Positions 1 to 11,473 of a stretch of DNA of 64,000 nt are shown piece after piece. The translations under genes and the position numbers were made by a program. Source of the DNA: Paramyrothecium sp. XJ0827 (lineage: Eukaryota > Ascomycota > Sordariomycetes > Hypocreales > Stachybotryaceae); the NCBI GenBank assembly GCA_020881915.1, contig JAJFPB010000001.1, positions 5,828,001 to 5,892,000 of the forward strand, read 5' to 3'. Position 1 is the first letter of the stretch, and every line of letters begins with the position of its first letter. The notes under the pieces were generated by a model. The model did not search any database and was not told the origin of the DNA. It saw nothing but the letters and a program-made list of their open reading frames with translations.

Positions 1-3000
1 TGGCTGGTTCGGCTTATCGAGGCTGAGTCGTAGTTGAGCCGGGCTGAAATATGGCTTAATCAGAAGGTGGTTGAGTCGCGGCTTATGGGGGTTTAACGCG
101 GGCTCGCTCGTACGTTTTGGTGTTGCCACATGGCTTTAAGCTCGGGTGTATAAGAATGGGCGCGAGAGTTGTGCGAAAGGAAAGCATTTGATTAAAGCGA
201 ACAGTGAAGGTGGCGCCATGGTTGGTCCATACGTTGACATGCAGAGAAGCCGTTGACCCGCTGAGATGGGGAGTGACTGCGCGGGCACTTGGCCAATCTA
301 CGCATGGGAAAAGGAAACAAAGCAAGCTGACCTGATGCGTTGGCGTTTGTTTTAACGGGCAAACACGGCAACGTCTTGGCTGCAGGGCGTCTTCAGAGCT
401 AATGCACGTCTCGAACCCTTGGAAGGAAAAGAAGCGAGGCACGGATGATGATAGCGTGGAGTAGAATAGATCGTTGAGGAGATAGATGCGCTTGGCCCAT
501 GCTAGATCACTGAGCGATGAGTTGGGAGCACTCCAATCAGACACTTCCTTGGCCAGGCATGGTGTGTAACTATGATGCTGACACTGCGCATCGACACAGC
601 CAATGCATGCATGGAACGCTGCTAGGTCGGTGGCGATGAGCCATGAACATGAACATGAACATGAACATGCCTGCCGAGTTGCCGTCTCTAGTCGAAAATT
701 GGAGCATTTTCTTAGGAGCTAGATCAGCACGCTGCTAGAGCAGAATACGAGCCCTTGGGTGCAGGAAGTGGGTTCTGCACATGTCATGCCGTTTGGTGAA
801 CGGAGCAGCCCCGTCAGCATGAATTGGCTATTTGATAGGCAGCTGAATGCGCAGGCGCAGCGCTGGTATGGAGGCGGGGGTTCTGGTTGGGTTCTCGACA
901 CAGGAAACGCTTACTTTGTGCGAAAGGCGCATCGCATCACGTTGGCTTTGCCGCCATTTGCCAAGGACGAGAGTTCTGACTTTCACCGTGTTTCTATTCT
1001 TGTCCGTGTCTAGACCCGCAGCCACCAAAACCAAGCCATGATGGCCGCGATTTAGGGGCCATGGGCAATTAGCTTCAACCACCCGATCCAGGTGGGTGGC
1101 TTCCATACTTTCCCCCGGTTTGTCACTCTGCTAGCCTGGCAATGGACGAGCAAGTGAAGACGGGCTTTGAACTCTGGTGTTGACGGCATCTCGAGGACCA
1201 AGTAGTGGGCCAGGATTCCGAATTACCACAGCAAATGCCAGGAAATTGGAGATATTGGAAGCTCATTTGCACCCCTTCTTATGGCAAGTATGTCATGGCG
1301 AAAACGCAAAAGAAGCTGGTTACTCTTTGTGAAAGACACAATGTCTTTTCGTCAATTTGGGAATTTTGCTCACGTTGTTCTGGACCTGATCAGCCGCACA
1401 CTGTACCTCCCACGACATCCCAGGCTAACTTTAGCAGGCGACGCCACTAGAGAGAGGCGCGACCTGGACTTTTCCCATCCTGCCTTCTTTATGGGGAGCC
1501 GGGAGACGTCTTGAGGCCACTGAAACCGAGGTTGTTCTGTACTGCGTCCGCATACGACACGAAGGATTTCGGTGGTTCAGGTATTGCACTGGATCTTAAC
1601 CCGAGCAGGCACAGGCCCCATGGGTCAGATCTGAATCAAACCCTAACAGATCAACCCGGATGAGCATATTTTAAAGCAAGACATTGACTTGAGCCAGTGT
1701 AATTGTTGTGACTTCAACCTGGAGAGATCTGAACGGGCCGTACAGGGCTAGGCATGCTTCATTTTTCTAACCCAACACAAGAAAGCCGCCGCTTCTCCTC
1801 GGGGAGGTCCATCCCTTGCCTGTGGTAATTGGCACCTTTTTTATGCCATCATGGCTCACAAACGCAAGACGAACCCCAGGAAAGATGGCCGGCCATGCGA
1901 GCTCATACGGGTATGGCGCTGCGGAGGCGGTAGCAGGTCGGCTCCACTACCTGTACCCAAGGTATCTGGAGCATTTGCCTGCAAAACAATAAACAACAAA
2001 AACATACATGCGCGTGCTCTCTTCTCCGCGACAGCGCAAGCCAACTGTTCACATTTCCTACGTAGAGACTTTACCTGGCAAATGGCACCATGAGGCTGTC
2101 AAGTAAACTTAAGCCTCTCCGCCACCTTTTCTTGAGGTAAAAGGTTGTTGGCGCAGTTGGTCGAACGTTTTGGCGGATTGCAGCTGCACGCACCACGGGC
2201 GCGTGATGACCGCCCGAATCCCAGAGCGCACCAGCCAACAACCTGTACCCGAATCACTGCCACAGCCGGACAATTTTGAAGAACGACCCTGCAGGGACAG
2301 GCAGGGCACTTTGAATCGCGTGCTACGGTGGGTAGCGGGCGGGGTCCTCCGGAAGTACCCCTTGTGTCCTAGGCAAAGGTTCCCTCGTGTCCTCACACAA
2401 GGTTCGCCTTTTTTTTGTTTGGGGAAGGTGCACTCGCTGAGCGCATGTCAATACCATTTCCGTTCGCGGCCTTACGCTATTGGGCCAATTGCCCATCTTC
2501 ATTTCCACTAACGCACCTTGCTTGACCTTAACATTTTACCTTAAGGTAGGGTACCTTTACCTCAAGACTCGCTGCTCCGTGCTGCTCATCTCGCGTTCGC
2601 TCGCTTCTCCTCCGCTCTTCCCCTCTCTTGCGCGCTCTCACGACGACGACGATCGACTGGGCCGTTTCTCTTGGCCCCTACTTTCTGGTCTTCTGCCATC
2701 GAAGCGAATCCTTTTTGCCGCCGCCCACTTCGTGTGTGTCTGATCGGATCCATCGTCCGTCCACGGCCTGCTGCTTCGGCGACCCGAGCCTTGGCGCCAG
2801 TGTGTGGGTGGGGATCGAGAGTCATTTTGGGCCACAGCTCACGCTGAGCTGCGCCGAGCCAAGCCTGGGGGCCTAGCAAAAAAGGGACTGTCGTCCAGTC
2901 CGAGCCATTCGTCCCTCGTCTCACACGGCCACTTCCAGACATCTTGCGTCGGATCATATCAATTGCGATACGCTCTCCTTCCACCTTTCCATCACCATCC

Positions 3001-3465
3001 CCCCCTAAACCCACTGGATTACCTTCCACCATTCGTTTCCTGACGTCGTTGGGGTTTTCGATAGGTACGTTTCTCGGTTATTGCATCCCTGCCCGCCGTA
3101 GTCTTTTCTTTTCTGTTTTGCTTCGTTTCCTTCATTACTGCTGTTTCTGTTCTCGAGGTGCACGCGGTTAGTGGCGATCAACTCCTCTTGCTGCAGGACC
3201 ACGCAATTAGGAACTCCCCTTCTCATGATTCGGAGTTGCCATTCCCATTGCCCATAGCGACATGTACTTGCCACTGGCTTGGCTCCCTTGATCACATCGC
3301 CTTTGCTCTTTCGCTGTACTCCTCTTCTCATCTTTGCGCTGCTTATTCGACTTCTACATCCTACTGCCCTCGAACATACGCGTTACCATCTACCCAGCGG
3401 GCCCTCATACTAACATGGGCCTCACCAACAGGCAGGTTGACAACCTGAGCACACCAGGCCTCATC
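1..3465. other. Intergenic region and probable leader of the Mid2-like gene
   Basis: I see no supportable gene here. The short open frames on both strands have no recognisable domains, splice structure or coding bias. The stretch holds a small GAACAT tandem repeat (about 644-668), a TACCTTAAGGTA-type motif cluster near 2537-2560 and a pyrimidine-rich tract from about 2570 to 3030. That tract looks like the promoter and 5' leader of the wall-sensor gene that starts at 3466. A good donor (GTACGT near 3065) suggests the leader may contain an intron; this is inference. Confidence 0.5.
644..669. repeat. GAACAT hexamer tandem repeat
   Basis: About four head-to-tail copies of the hexamer GAACAT (frame arbitrary) are read directly. 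It is a short microsatellite in non-coding DNA with no evident function. Confidence 0.8.
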
Positions 3466-4701
3466 ATGTCCAACTCAAGCGGCGCGCCGCCGCCTACCGA
3501 CAATGAATCCTCGGTGCCCTCTCAGGGTCCTAGTCAGCCACCCTCCCAGCCGCCAGTATCATCGCCAGCTCCTCAGCCTGATCCTGCGACGAGCGAACCA
3601 CCGCCTGCACAACCTTCATCATCAGCTCCGCCTTCATCTCTACCTCCCGTGACCACTTCGGGGCCACCGCCTCCTCCGGCGTCGACATCCTCGGCGCCAC
3701 GACCGAGCAGCGCCCCGCCTCCTCCACCCACTACACTGTCGACCGTTCCAACGTCAGCACCACCGCCTAACACTTCGGAAGAGACCTCAGCTGAGGAGAC
3801 TTCGGCGCCGTCACCTACCGTTATTACCATCTCCCGAACACGCGATGGTGACACTAGTGTAATCGTGGTGACTTCAACTAGACTGCCGGAGCTTCCGTCA
3901 ACTACCGGCCAACCTTCAGAGTCGTCAGCAGCAGCAGCACCAATTGACCCGGGCAACCAAGACAATGGTGGACTCTCGAAAGGGGCAACTGTAGCCATCG
4001 GTGTAGTTGTGCCAATTGCTGCAATCGCCATTCTGGCTATCGTGGGCCTGCTTTGGTGGAAGAAGCGCAGGGCGAGGATGCTAGCGGAAGAGGAGCGGAG
4101 GAAGGAGGTTGAAGACTACTCCTACAACCCCAATGCTGACCCGACGATCCCCTCGGTTGCCATGATGTCTGACAATGGCTACGAGATGAGAGAAGACGGC
4201 TCTTCCGGTTACCGGGGTTGGGGAAACACAGTCGCTGGCTCAACAGGCCGCAAGGCATCCACCACGATCTCGAATGGTGTTCCATACTCAGACACGACTT
4301 CGCCTACTTACGGAAATGCTTCTGAGGCGCGATCTGGTGAACCCCTTATTGATAGCTCGCAGTCAGGCGAGGGCGAGATCCTAGGTGCCATGGGGCCCTC
4401 AGCAGCCAACAACCGTGGAGGTGAAGTCCATCGAGGACCTTCTAATGCATCTTCGTCGTACAGCGCTGCAGGTCGGTCGGATGGATCAGACGGACCAATC
4501 GGTGTGGCATACGGCAGCGGTGCTGGCTACTACGATTCATACAGCCAGAACCCATACACTGAAGCCCCCCACAGCGGCTCACGACCCCAAGAGCTGGGAG
4601 GTGCGCCTGTCATCCGCGACAACCCAGCCCGACGAAACACGCGTATTGAGAGCCCGTCACACTACCCTCAGGGCAGTGTAGGCATCTCTCAGAACTTCTA
4701 A
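3466..4701 (+). CDS. Mid2-like cell-wall stress sensor, single-pass membrane protein
   Basis: Single-exon gene of 411 aa from the ATG at 3466; in-frame ATGs at 3334 and 3415 would lengthen it to 455 or 428 aa. The N-terminal half is a Ser/Thr/Pro-rich, presumably O-mannosylated ectodomain. One hydrophobic segment (GATVAIGVVVPIAAIAILAI onward) follows, then a basic stop-transfer KKRRAR and an acidic, Ser/Gly/Tyr-rich cytoplasmic tail ending in SHYPQGSVGISQNF. This is the layout of fungal Mid2/WSC-like sensors, which feed Rho1 and the cell-wall-integrity MAP kinase cascade. I see no clear cleaved signal peptide, so it would insert through its membrane segment as a reverse signal-anchor. I chose 3466 because the extra N-terminal residues are not sensor-like. 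The class is well supported; the exact pathway role is inferred. Confidence 0.8.
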   Translation: MSNSSGAPPPTDNESSVPSQGPSQPPSQPPVSSPAPQPDPATSEPPPAQPSSSAPPSSLPPVTTSGPPPPPASTSSAPRPSSAPPPPPTTLSTVPTSAPPPNTSEETSAEETSAPSPTVITISRTRDGDTSVIVVTSTRLPELPSTTGQPSESSAAAAPIDPGNQDNGGLSKGATVAIGVVVPIAAIAILAIVGLLWWKKRRARMLAEEERRKEVEDYSYNPNADPTIPSVAMMSDNGYEMREDGSSGYRGWGNTVAGSTGRKASTTISNGVPYSDTTSPTYGNASEARSGEPLIDSSQSGEGEILGAMGPSAANNRGGEVHRGPSNASSSYSAAGRSDGSDGPIGVAYGSGAGYYDSYSQNPYTEAPHSGSRPQELGGAPVIRDNPARRNTRIESPSHYPQGSVGISQNF

Positions 4702-5343
4702 ACACGACCTCAAATATAACCCCATGTGTTTCATTGGTGCGATATTCTATTATTTACATTATAATCATTGGGCCTGAAAAGGCTATATACTTTGGTCAGC
4801 CTTCCCACAACTATACTAGTTGGGGGCAACCGAAACGCCGCGGGACAAATGAATCCCGTGTCCGCAGCTGTTGGGCAATGACTTTTCCTTTGTGTTTGGT
4901 TCACAATACTTGACCATGTTGGAACATATAGGATGTTTGACCTAATGCGATTATTCGACGACTTGGTCTGTACATATGAGAGATGGCATAGCGACGCTGA
5001 AAACAGGTTTATTTTACTTTGTCGAAGCCTTGGTGAGGTTCGTTGACTGTTGCTCCCTTTGGGGTATTCAGACTGATAACTCCTACCAGTTGGGCACTTT
5101 GTTCGCACAACGAGGACTCTTTGCCGATTGAGTATAGGAAGCAGATGTAAGGGCGGATACTTGGAGCAGTGCAGATAGCTTGGCATTAATTCCACATACT
5201 TATTAAATCAATGAATCAACCAACATTTACACTAGTACATATTCATGTCTGCTCACACAATGTTCCGTCATGTACAAGTCATTGCTCGGGCACTTTGAGG
5301 CAGAGCCACCGTTTCTATTCACCCAATCCTTTTGTCTGGTGGT
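4702..5343. other. Convergent intergenic region
   Basis: Holds the 3' ends of the wall-sensor gene (+) and the carboxylesterase gene (-). It is moderately AT-rich. I see no further gene or clear structure in it. Confidence 0.5.
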
Positions 5344-7259
5344 CTAAATGCTCGCTGAAGCTGTCTTGGCAACGCCCTTGACTCCCATGCCCTGGCTCAG
5401 CTCCATCCTCGCCCACCAGAAGCGACACTGGTCCAGCTCCCGAGGCGTCAGCGTCCGGGTTCGGACTGGCGTGCCAGTGCTCGACCCCTTGGCAGCCTCG
5501 TCATTGCCCTCCCCAAACACCAGCAACGAGCCGTCATCATCGCTGCCGCCGCCGCCACCATCACGAAGAGGTGTCTTGAACAAGGGCCAGGAGTCGCCCA
5601 AGTCGCCGTCGGGGCTCGCCGCGAAGCCGGTCCAGCGGCTGTTCATCTCCTTGGCCACGGCCACCAGGCCCGGCGCCGAGGGGCCGAGGGCGTCGAGGTC
5701 GTGCGCCACGGCCGCGGACTGGTCCCCGTGGGAGGCGGCGCGGAAGGGCAGCGACACGGCGGCGTACTCGTACAGGTAGACGCGGGCGCCGGCCCGGGAC
5801 AGGCGGTGTGCGGTGTGCAGTACGGGGCAGATGTAGGCGTAGTGGCCGTACGCCTCGCTCAGCCGGCGGAACTGCTTCCCCCGGCGGCTGTCCTCGGGGC
5901 GGTTGGCGTAGGGCGACGTCGGCACGGTCACGGGGTCGGGGTAGAGGGCCTCGATCGCGTCGAGGTCCTCGGGCGAGAAGGCCGGGACCAGCGTGGCGAA
6001 GAACTGGCGGAACTCGGCGTTCGTGTCGGCGCGCTGGGGCACGAACTGCGCGCCCTCGTGGGAGCAGAAGCCCGTGATGACGGCAAGCCCGGCAGCACGA
6101 CTTACAGGAGCAGCAGCAACTTCGCCATTCCCCGCGGGGAGAGGGCTGGTCAGATCATGCCAACCGTTCAGGGGCAGGTCGGGCACGGCGCCGCCGGGCC
6201 CGTCGACGACGGGCTGGAAGGGCCAGGTGACGGAGACGCTGTGCTCGGCCCAGACGGTGACGGCGGCGTCGAGGAGGGCGTCGACGTGGAGGGTGGCCAG
6301 GGGCCTCCGGCGGGCGTTCGCGACGAGGCTTCGCATCTGGTCGGCGACGCGCGGGTGCGACGGCGAGAGGACGGACCGGGCGGTCGCGGAGCCAGACTCG
6401 AGGATGGCCTTGCGGAAGGGGAGGGGGCTGGGATGCAGCATGGCATGGCCGATCTGGGGTTCGGGAATGGTCAGTCTTTGGTCAAGGAGGATGCGAGGCA
6501 CGATCAGCGAGGTGTAAGCCAACCGCGACTGTTGCGTATGCTCCTCGGCACCATCCAACCCGAAGCCGTACTGTTCAGAGGCGCCTGAATGAGCCCCGAA
6601 GCAAGGCCGTCCACCATGGGCGAAGCTCGAGACAAAGAATGAAAGCACAGTCAACTCACAGAGTGCGCACCGGCGCTCACGCCCATCAGCGTCAGGTCGT
6701 CCGCGTCGCCCCCAAACGCCCCGATCCAGCGGCGCACCCACTCCACGGCGACCCTCTGGTCCTTCAGCCCCAGGTTGAGCTCGCGCCGGGCCTCGTCCCC
6801 GCGGCCCTCGGCGCCGGCCAGGAATCCCAGGGCGCCGAGGCGGTACGAGACGCCGACCGCCAGGACGGGCCGCCCCGCCCACGCCACGAACGAGGCGAGG
6901 TCGCGGTCGGCGGGGAAGCCGAAGTTGAAGCCGCCGCCGTGGACGTAGACGACCACGGGGAGCCGCTGCTGCTGCTGCTGCGCCTGTTCCGGGGACGGCC
7001 GGACGACGTTGAGCGTCAGCGGGTCCTCGGCCGTGTCGTGCGGCGCCAGGGGGAACGGCTGCGTCGGGGCGTCCCGCCTGTGCGCAGCTATCGACCGCCC
7101 CGGCGTCGGCGCCAGCGGCTCGGCAGCGTGGAAGCGCCGGGCACGCGCGTAGGGGATGCCGTAGAACAGCTCGAGGGCCCGGGGCCGCCGGGGCGACGCC
7201 GGCTGGGCCCAGCCCACGATGCTGCAGCCGTTGACGGTAACGGTGGGGGCTGCTGCCAT
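5344..7259 (-). CDS. Type-B carboxylesterase / lipase family protein
   Basis: Two exons, 7259-6660 and 6453-5344, with a 206-nt intron (donor GTGAGT, acceptor CCCCAG), giving 569 aa. It has the alpha/beta-hydrolase features of the carboxylesterase/cholinesterase family: LFYGIPYA near the N-terminus, the oxyanion-hole HGGGFNFG, and the nucleophile elbow GVSAGAHS. The intron falls directly after that elbow. SHEGAQF probably supplies the acidic residue, and the His in ASHGDQS is the likely third member of the triad. There is no obvious signal peptide, so it is probably intracellular. It would hydrolyse carboxylic esters; the substrate cannot be told. The coding sequence is markedly GC-rich, which creates long mirror open frames on the other strand. 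The C-terminal part has a Gly/Asp-rich low-complexity insert. Confidence 0.88.
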
Positions 7260-8127
7260 CGCTTCGGCTCCAGAGCAGGGAGATTGTCAATGGGGTTTAA
7301 GGAACGCGGTCGGTGTTATTTTTTCTAGGTCCAGTTGTAAGTTGAGCACCGGGAATCGATAGTTGTGGCGGCTCTCACATGAGGGCCGAACCGTACAGCC
7401 GGGTCTGAGGAAGCTGCTCGGGTTAGGAGCTGACGCCTCCCCTCGGTGAATATGCACTGCCAAGTTCACGAAACCGGTTCCATTCTTAACGCCCTCCTGG
7501 AATCAACGCTCTTCCTGTAGCGGAGGTTACTCTTTGTGAATGTGTCCCACAAACTGTTGAGAAGTAGATTTTCATTCAATGATTTTCATTTTCTTCGAGC
7601 CCTTAGTTGACAAGCTAATATGAGCACGGATAGTCACGCATGAGCCTTTGACCGGCTGCCACGCAGACACCACGTTCAAATTTGGAGCAGATGTTGCCCA
7701 CCACTCGCAAGTAATAAGATAAATTAGAAAGTCTGAGTGGACTTCTAGTCATGACTGTCCTAGTATCTGCACAGCCTTGCACACCCTCCAAAGCACAAAG
7801 TAAATTACTGATACGGCGTTTGCCGACGGCGTGGCTATCTCAACAGATAACCTATCAACAGCCCCAAAACTGAAGCAGGTGTATACCAAATAGAAGCCTG
7901 AGAGGCACAGCTGCGGTGCCAGGGCTGTTCAAAGAAAGGCTCAAGTTTGTAAAGGCCACAAAACGAATGAATTGCCAAATTGAAGAACACCCTCTGCGCC
8001 AATGCTAACCAAATAACCCCGAACTCACATGAAGCCATGCCAAGGCAGCCATTGTAATTGACCGAGTTCTTCTTTGCTTTTGTGTGCAGTCTGGAACTGC
8101 CGCCTTGCCAGGTGGCTGCAGGTGGAC
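7260..8127. other. Intergenic region, carboxylesterase promoter side
   Basis: Lies upstream of the carboxylesterase (start 7259, -) and downstream of the TPX2-like gene (end 8128, -). I see no gene, RNA or strong repeat. Confidence 0.5.
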
Positions 8128-10176
8128 TTAATTCAAACCCTCCTCTCGCCTTCGTCTTTTCTCGGCCCACTCGCGGCTCGCCATTCTAGAGCGTTCTGCA
8201 GCCTCCGCTCTGGCCTTCTTCGCCGCAGCCTCCCTTTCCAATCGTTCGCGTTCTCTTTGTTGCGTGAAGCTGTTGTCACGAGTGAAGATTGCCCTCCCGC
8301 GAACCCGCTGCTTCTCGGCATCCTCGGCCGAGACGTTGCTCCTTTTACCACTCATGCTCCCTGTTGAAGTTGACGTCCCTCGACTGGCAGCATCTACCGG
8401 CACGATGATGGAGTTGCGTCCGCGGGCAGCAGCTGGGTCGCTACCACCAGCCCTACTTGGGAGAGGCTTAAGGCCGCCGCTCGGCGAAGGTCTGGGTTGC
8501 TTCGTTTCCTCCTGCTGGGGAAGCTTACCCTGCCGTGCGAGGCTGGCAATGGTCTCACGCGGAAGGGTACTAGGCCCAATGGTGTGTCTGATGGGTCGCG
8601 CTTTGAACTCACGCTTCCTCCGATCTTCCTCCTCTTGAGCTCGCAGCTTAGCCTCATGATCTTCGCGCTTCTTCCGGGAGATTGCTTCGCCAGGCAAAGC
8701 AAAAGTAGGTTTCGAAAGTGGTTTGCTGGGCCTTAGCTTGCTTGGAGTAGCCTGAACTTTCTGGGCATCCGCTTGCTGAGCTTGTCGCGCTTCTCGTTGT
8801 TCCTTCAATCGCCGAGCAACCGCTTCACCAGGCAATTCGAAGCTTGGTATTGTTGGTTGTTTTGTGGACCTTACAGTAGGTTGCACATTTGTGGTTCTGA
8901 GATTGGTGGATTTGGAGCGACTCAAGGTGCCAGCAGTTTTCTGCTCGACAACGTCCTTTCGCGACTCAGAGGTCTTATCGCGCAATGTCAACGAAGAAGA
9001 GCGTCGTAATGCTATCGCTGTCTTTTCAGTGGGCTTCATGCGCATTGTAGGGAATGGTCCTGCAACTGATACACGCTTCCTTTCTGTAGGCTTGGCGACG
9101 GCGCTGTGCTGAGGTGACGAGGTGGTAGTTGCCTTGCTATTGGTTCCGAGGCGTCCAGGGCGAGTGACGACATTGATAGCCTCGAGGTCCTCTTCCAACT
9201 TATCAAGCTCCTCCAGAGAGTCCTCAATGCGACAGCTTGATAGCGAATCGGACTTGGACACGTCGGGTACTGTTCCGGCCAGGACCGTGGATGCACTGAC
9301 AAGATCGGGAGCCAACGGAAGCTGGCCTTTGTGTAGGGGAGAAGGGGCCATTGTCATGGATCGAGACAACTCTTTCAGGGCCATTGGCGGCTCAGTATGC
9401 GGCAACACCCATGCGTCTCCACGCAATGGCGTCGCTATCAATGTATAGATATGATTTGCCGTAGAGTGAGGAGCCAAGAGATCGTCGAGCGGTACTGTCC
9501 GGCGGGACAACAAGTTGCAGCCAAAGACGACTCTATCATTTGTGCTAGTTGCGGAGGAATCGAAGCTGTTCAACTCGAATGGACTTTTTCGCGCCGGATA
9601 GGAGACCAACCATTCAAATTGGCCTGCCAGGTGTTGCTGAATTTGTCGACTGAGGGGATGATCGAGTACTGCCGAGGACAGTGGATGGTTCTCGAGGCCT
9701 ATTTCTTCTGGTTAAAACCCTTGAGACCAAATACGAGATCAATGTATGTGGCAGCTATTGCACTAACCTCGATCTGATGACGTTGGATGTTGTGGCGACT
9801 TCGGACGAGTAGGAGGATCGATGACGGCCAGCTCGTTGTCTGCGCTGTCGCAGGATTCCTCTGTCACGGCATGGAGCGCCCCTAGGTTCTCTGCGTCGGC
9901 TGGATCTTTTCGTTGTGGCCAGCCGCGACTTGACGGCTCTGAGACAGCTTCCTTGGAAGGCGATGCAATGCGAAGCCTTTGGAAGTTGGCGGCTAACGTG
10001 ACGTCGATGCAGTGGCTGTGAGGCTGCTTGTTTCGGCCGTGGTCGGTCGCCAGCTCCCGGAGAACGGACACACCCTCACTGGCCGTGTCAGTGCCGGTAT
10101 GGGATTGCTGTTCGTCTTCAAAAATGTCGAAGCTATGCTGGAACGAACGTATCGCGGAAGAGGTTGACCCAGCCAT
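8128..10176 (-). CDS. Basic repeat protein, TPX2-like (putative microtubule-associated)
   Basis: Two exons, 10176-9768 and 9707-8128, joined across a 60-nt intron (GTTAGT...AACCAG) in phase 1, giving 662 aa. The N-terminal third is acidic and opens with IRSFQHSFDIFEDE. The middle is Ser/Thr/Lys-rich. Residues about 425-525 carry repeated motifs: SFELPGEAVARRLKEQREAR, then TFALPGEAISRKKRE, then a weaker STLPRETIASLAR. An FKARP stretch sits at about 504-508. The C-terminus is a highly charged predicted helix ending EWAEKRRRREE. FKARP and the charged helices recall the C-terminal repeats of TPX2 spindle proteins, but I cannot assign the family firmly. An uninterrupted frame that starts with TTG inside exon 2 is only part of the gene. 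Its neighbours DAD2 and SGO1 fit a mitotic theme. Function is inferred. Confidence 0.72.
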
Positions 10177-10913
10177 CGTCTTCGCAAGACCCTGGGATGC
10201 ACTTAATTAGACACTACCGGAGCAGCGTGCAATTTCGCAGATCGACAGGGGTCAGTCGCAAGGATATTAGACCCTGGAAGGGTTGCAGGCGTCAATTCTG
10301 AGCCGGTATCGATGAAGGCCAAAAGATCAAGTATGCTAAAGCATAAAGTAGCAATGGTAGAAGGGGGGAAAACAATGGTCTTTGATTCTCGTACGTTGGT
10401 TGGGGAGAGATTATGTACCATTGATGAGGAAGGTATTGGACAACAGCAGCCACCGACGTCTTCAATCCTTCCCTCCGACACTCAGTCCGTGGTGGAAAAA
10501 GGCAAGGCCTCCCGCCAGCGCAGGTAGTCTCAATCGGTTCTGGGGAATTGTGGTGGGAGGTCCGTGAACAGATTGCCAGGCGCTGGTGATCTTTCCGCAG
10601 CTTTACCCCTCGGGATTGGAGTGAGACATCCAACGCGTCCAGACGCGTTGTCCAGCCTTTTTCGTTACCTACCCCGCGTTGCTGTGGCCAGTAACAGCAC
10701 TCCCAAACAATCTGTGTGTTTGTTTAATCCAATGACGACCGCATGATGTAGCCGGCCACACTGTATGTCCGCGGCTGTTGCGAAAGGACTGAACCTGCGC
10801 GCTGCGCCATCTCCGCAACCCAGGATGGCTGCTAACACGGCAGGTGGTCCTATGGTCATTCCGGAGCTAGTCCCAAACATCTGTCCGTTACGACATGTAG
10901 CGTCATGCTGCTT
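10177..10913. other. Intergenic region: TPX2-like promoter and DAD2 3' side
   Basis: Both flanking genes run on the minus strand, so this stretch is the upstream region of the TPX2-like gene and the 3' region of DAD2. The only structure I see is a perfect 8+8 inverted repeat made of two ACGCGT boxes at 10631-10650. No gene is supportable. Confidence 0.5.
10631..10650. promoter_or_regulatory. Inverted pair of ACGCGT (MCB-like) boxes
   Basis: CAACGCGT and ACGCGTTG are separated by CCAG, forming a perfect inverted repeat about 455 bp upstream of the TPX2-like start. ACGCGT is the MluI cell-cycle box bound by MBF (Swi6/Mbp1-type) factors in yeasts. Single ACGCGT hexamers occur by chance roughly every 4 kb, so only the symmetric pairing is notable. 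The function is inferred. Confidence 0.4.
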
Positions 10914-11473
10914 TCAAGATGTGCTCAAAACCGAGTCCTCCGCAGCTGCCGCTTCGGCAGCCTCAGCTTGCGCTTGAAGTGCAGGCGCGTGCTCCGTGGG
11001 TATGCGTACCAAGGTGGTTGGCAGTGCAACGGTCGGCTCGGATGCGTCGTCGCTGGCGGTCGCTGGGGGGTTTGCAAGCTTCGCTATAACCTATGTCAGC
11101 CCTCATACGTTGCGCATTGGCTCAGCCAAGGGAGGGCTCACTAGAAGCCATGTTGATGGCACGCAGCACATTATGCCAGTTACCAACGACGGCCGCAATC
11201 GCTGTCGAGCAACGTCAGTCCAATCCATCAAGCATCGCCAAGCTCGTGATCACCTTCCGTGCCATCAGACAGGGTGGAAAGCTTCTGCCCCAAGGCTTCC
11301 ATCTGGTCTGCGACGGCTGCGCTTAGATCTCGTAGCTCCTTCAGGTGTGCAAGCTCCGCCTTCTTTTCTTCGATTCGCGCAACGAGAGCCGGGGATTGGG
11401 CGGCGGAGGCGGTCGAGCCGCTCGGTGCCCGAATATGTGAGTGTGCGGCGAAGGACCTCGTGGGAAACGACAT
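10914..11473 (-). CDS. DAD2: DASH complex subunit DAD2
   Basis: Three exons, 11473-11254, 11201-11142 and 11083-10914, with introns of 52 and 58 nt; 149 aa. The start is the ATG at 11473 (MSFPTRSF); the upstream in-frame ATG at 11584 adds a non-conserved tail. The Dad2 core reads across the exons as RIEEKKAELAHLKELRDLSA, then MEALGQKLSTLSDGTE, AIAAVVGNWHNVLRAINMAS and TKLANPP. The fungal-type Ala/Glu-rich tail follows. Dad2 is part of the ten-subunit DASH/Dam1 complex. That complex couples kinetochores to depolymerising microtubule ends and forms the ring or oligomer around plus ends. The exon pattern hides the gene from simple frame scanning, because exon 2 is only 60 nt. It is divergent from SGO1 across 460 bp. 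Confidence 0.92.

Noticed and set aside
83..544. 153-codon open frame on the minus strand
   Set aside because: No domain, no conserved-looking composition, no splice context; likely chance in GC-moderate non-coding DNA.
1640..1660. CCCTAA near 1640 as telomere-like repeat
   Set aside because: A single copy only; no tandem array.
5701..7328. Long plus-strand frames opposite the carboxylesterase (up to 295 codons)
   Set aside because: Mirror frames caused by very high GC at third positions of the true minus-strand gene; no family features.
8128..9609. Treating the 493-codon frame as a complete gene
   Set aside because: It opens with TTG, not ATG; the phase-matched 60-nt intron and upstream exon ending at 9768 give a proper ATG and a continuous protein.
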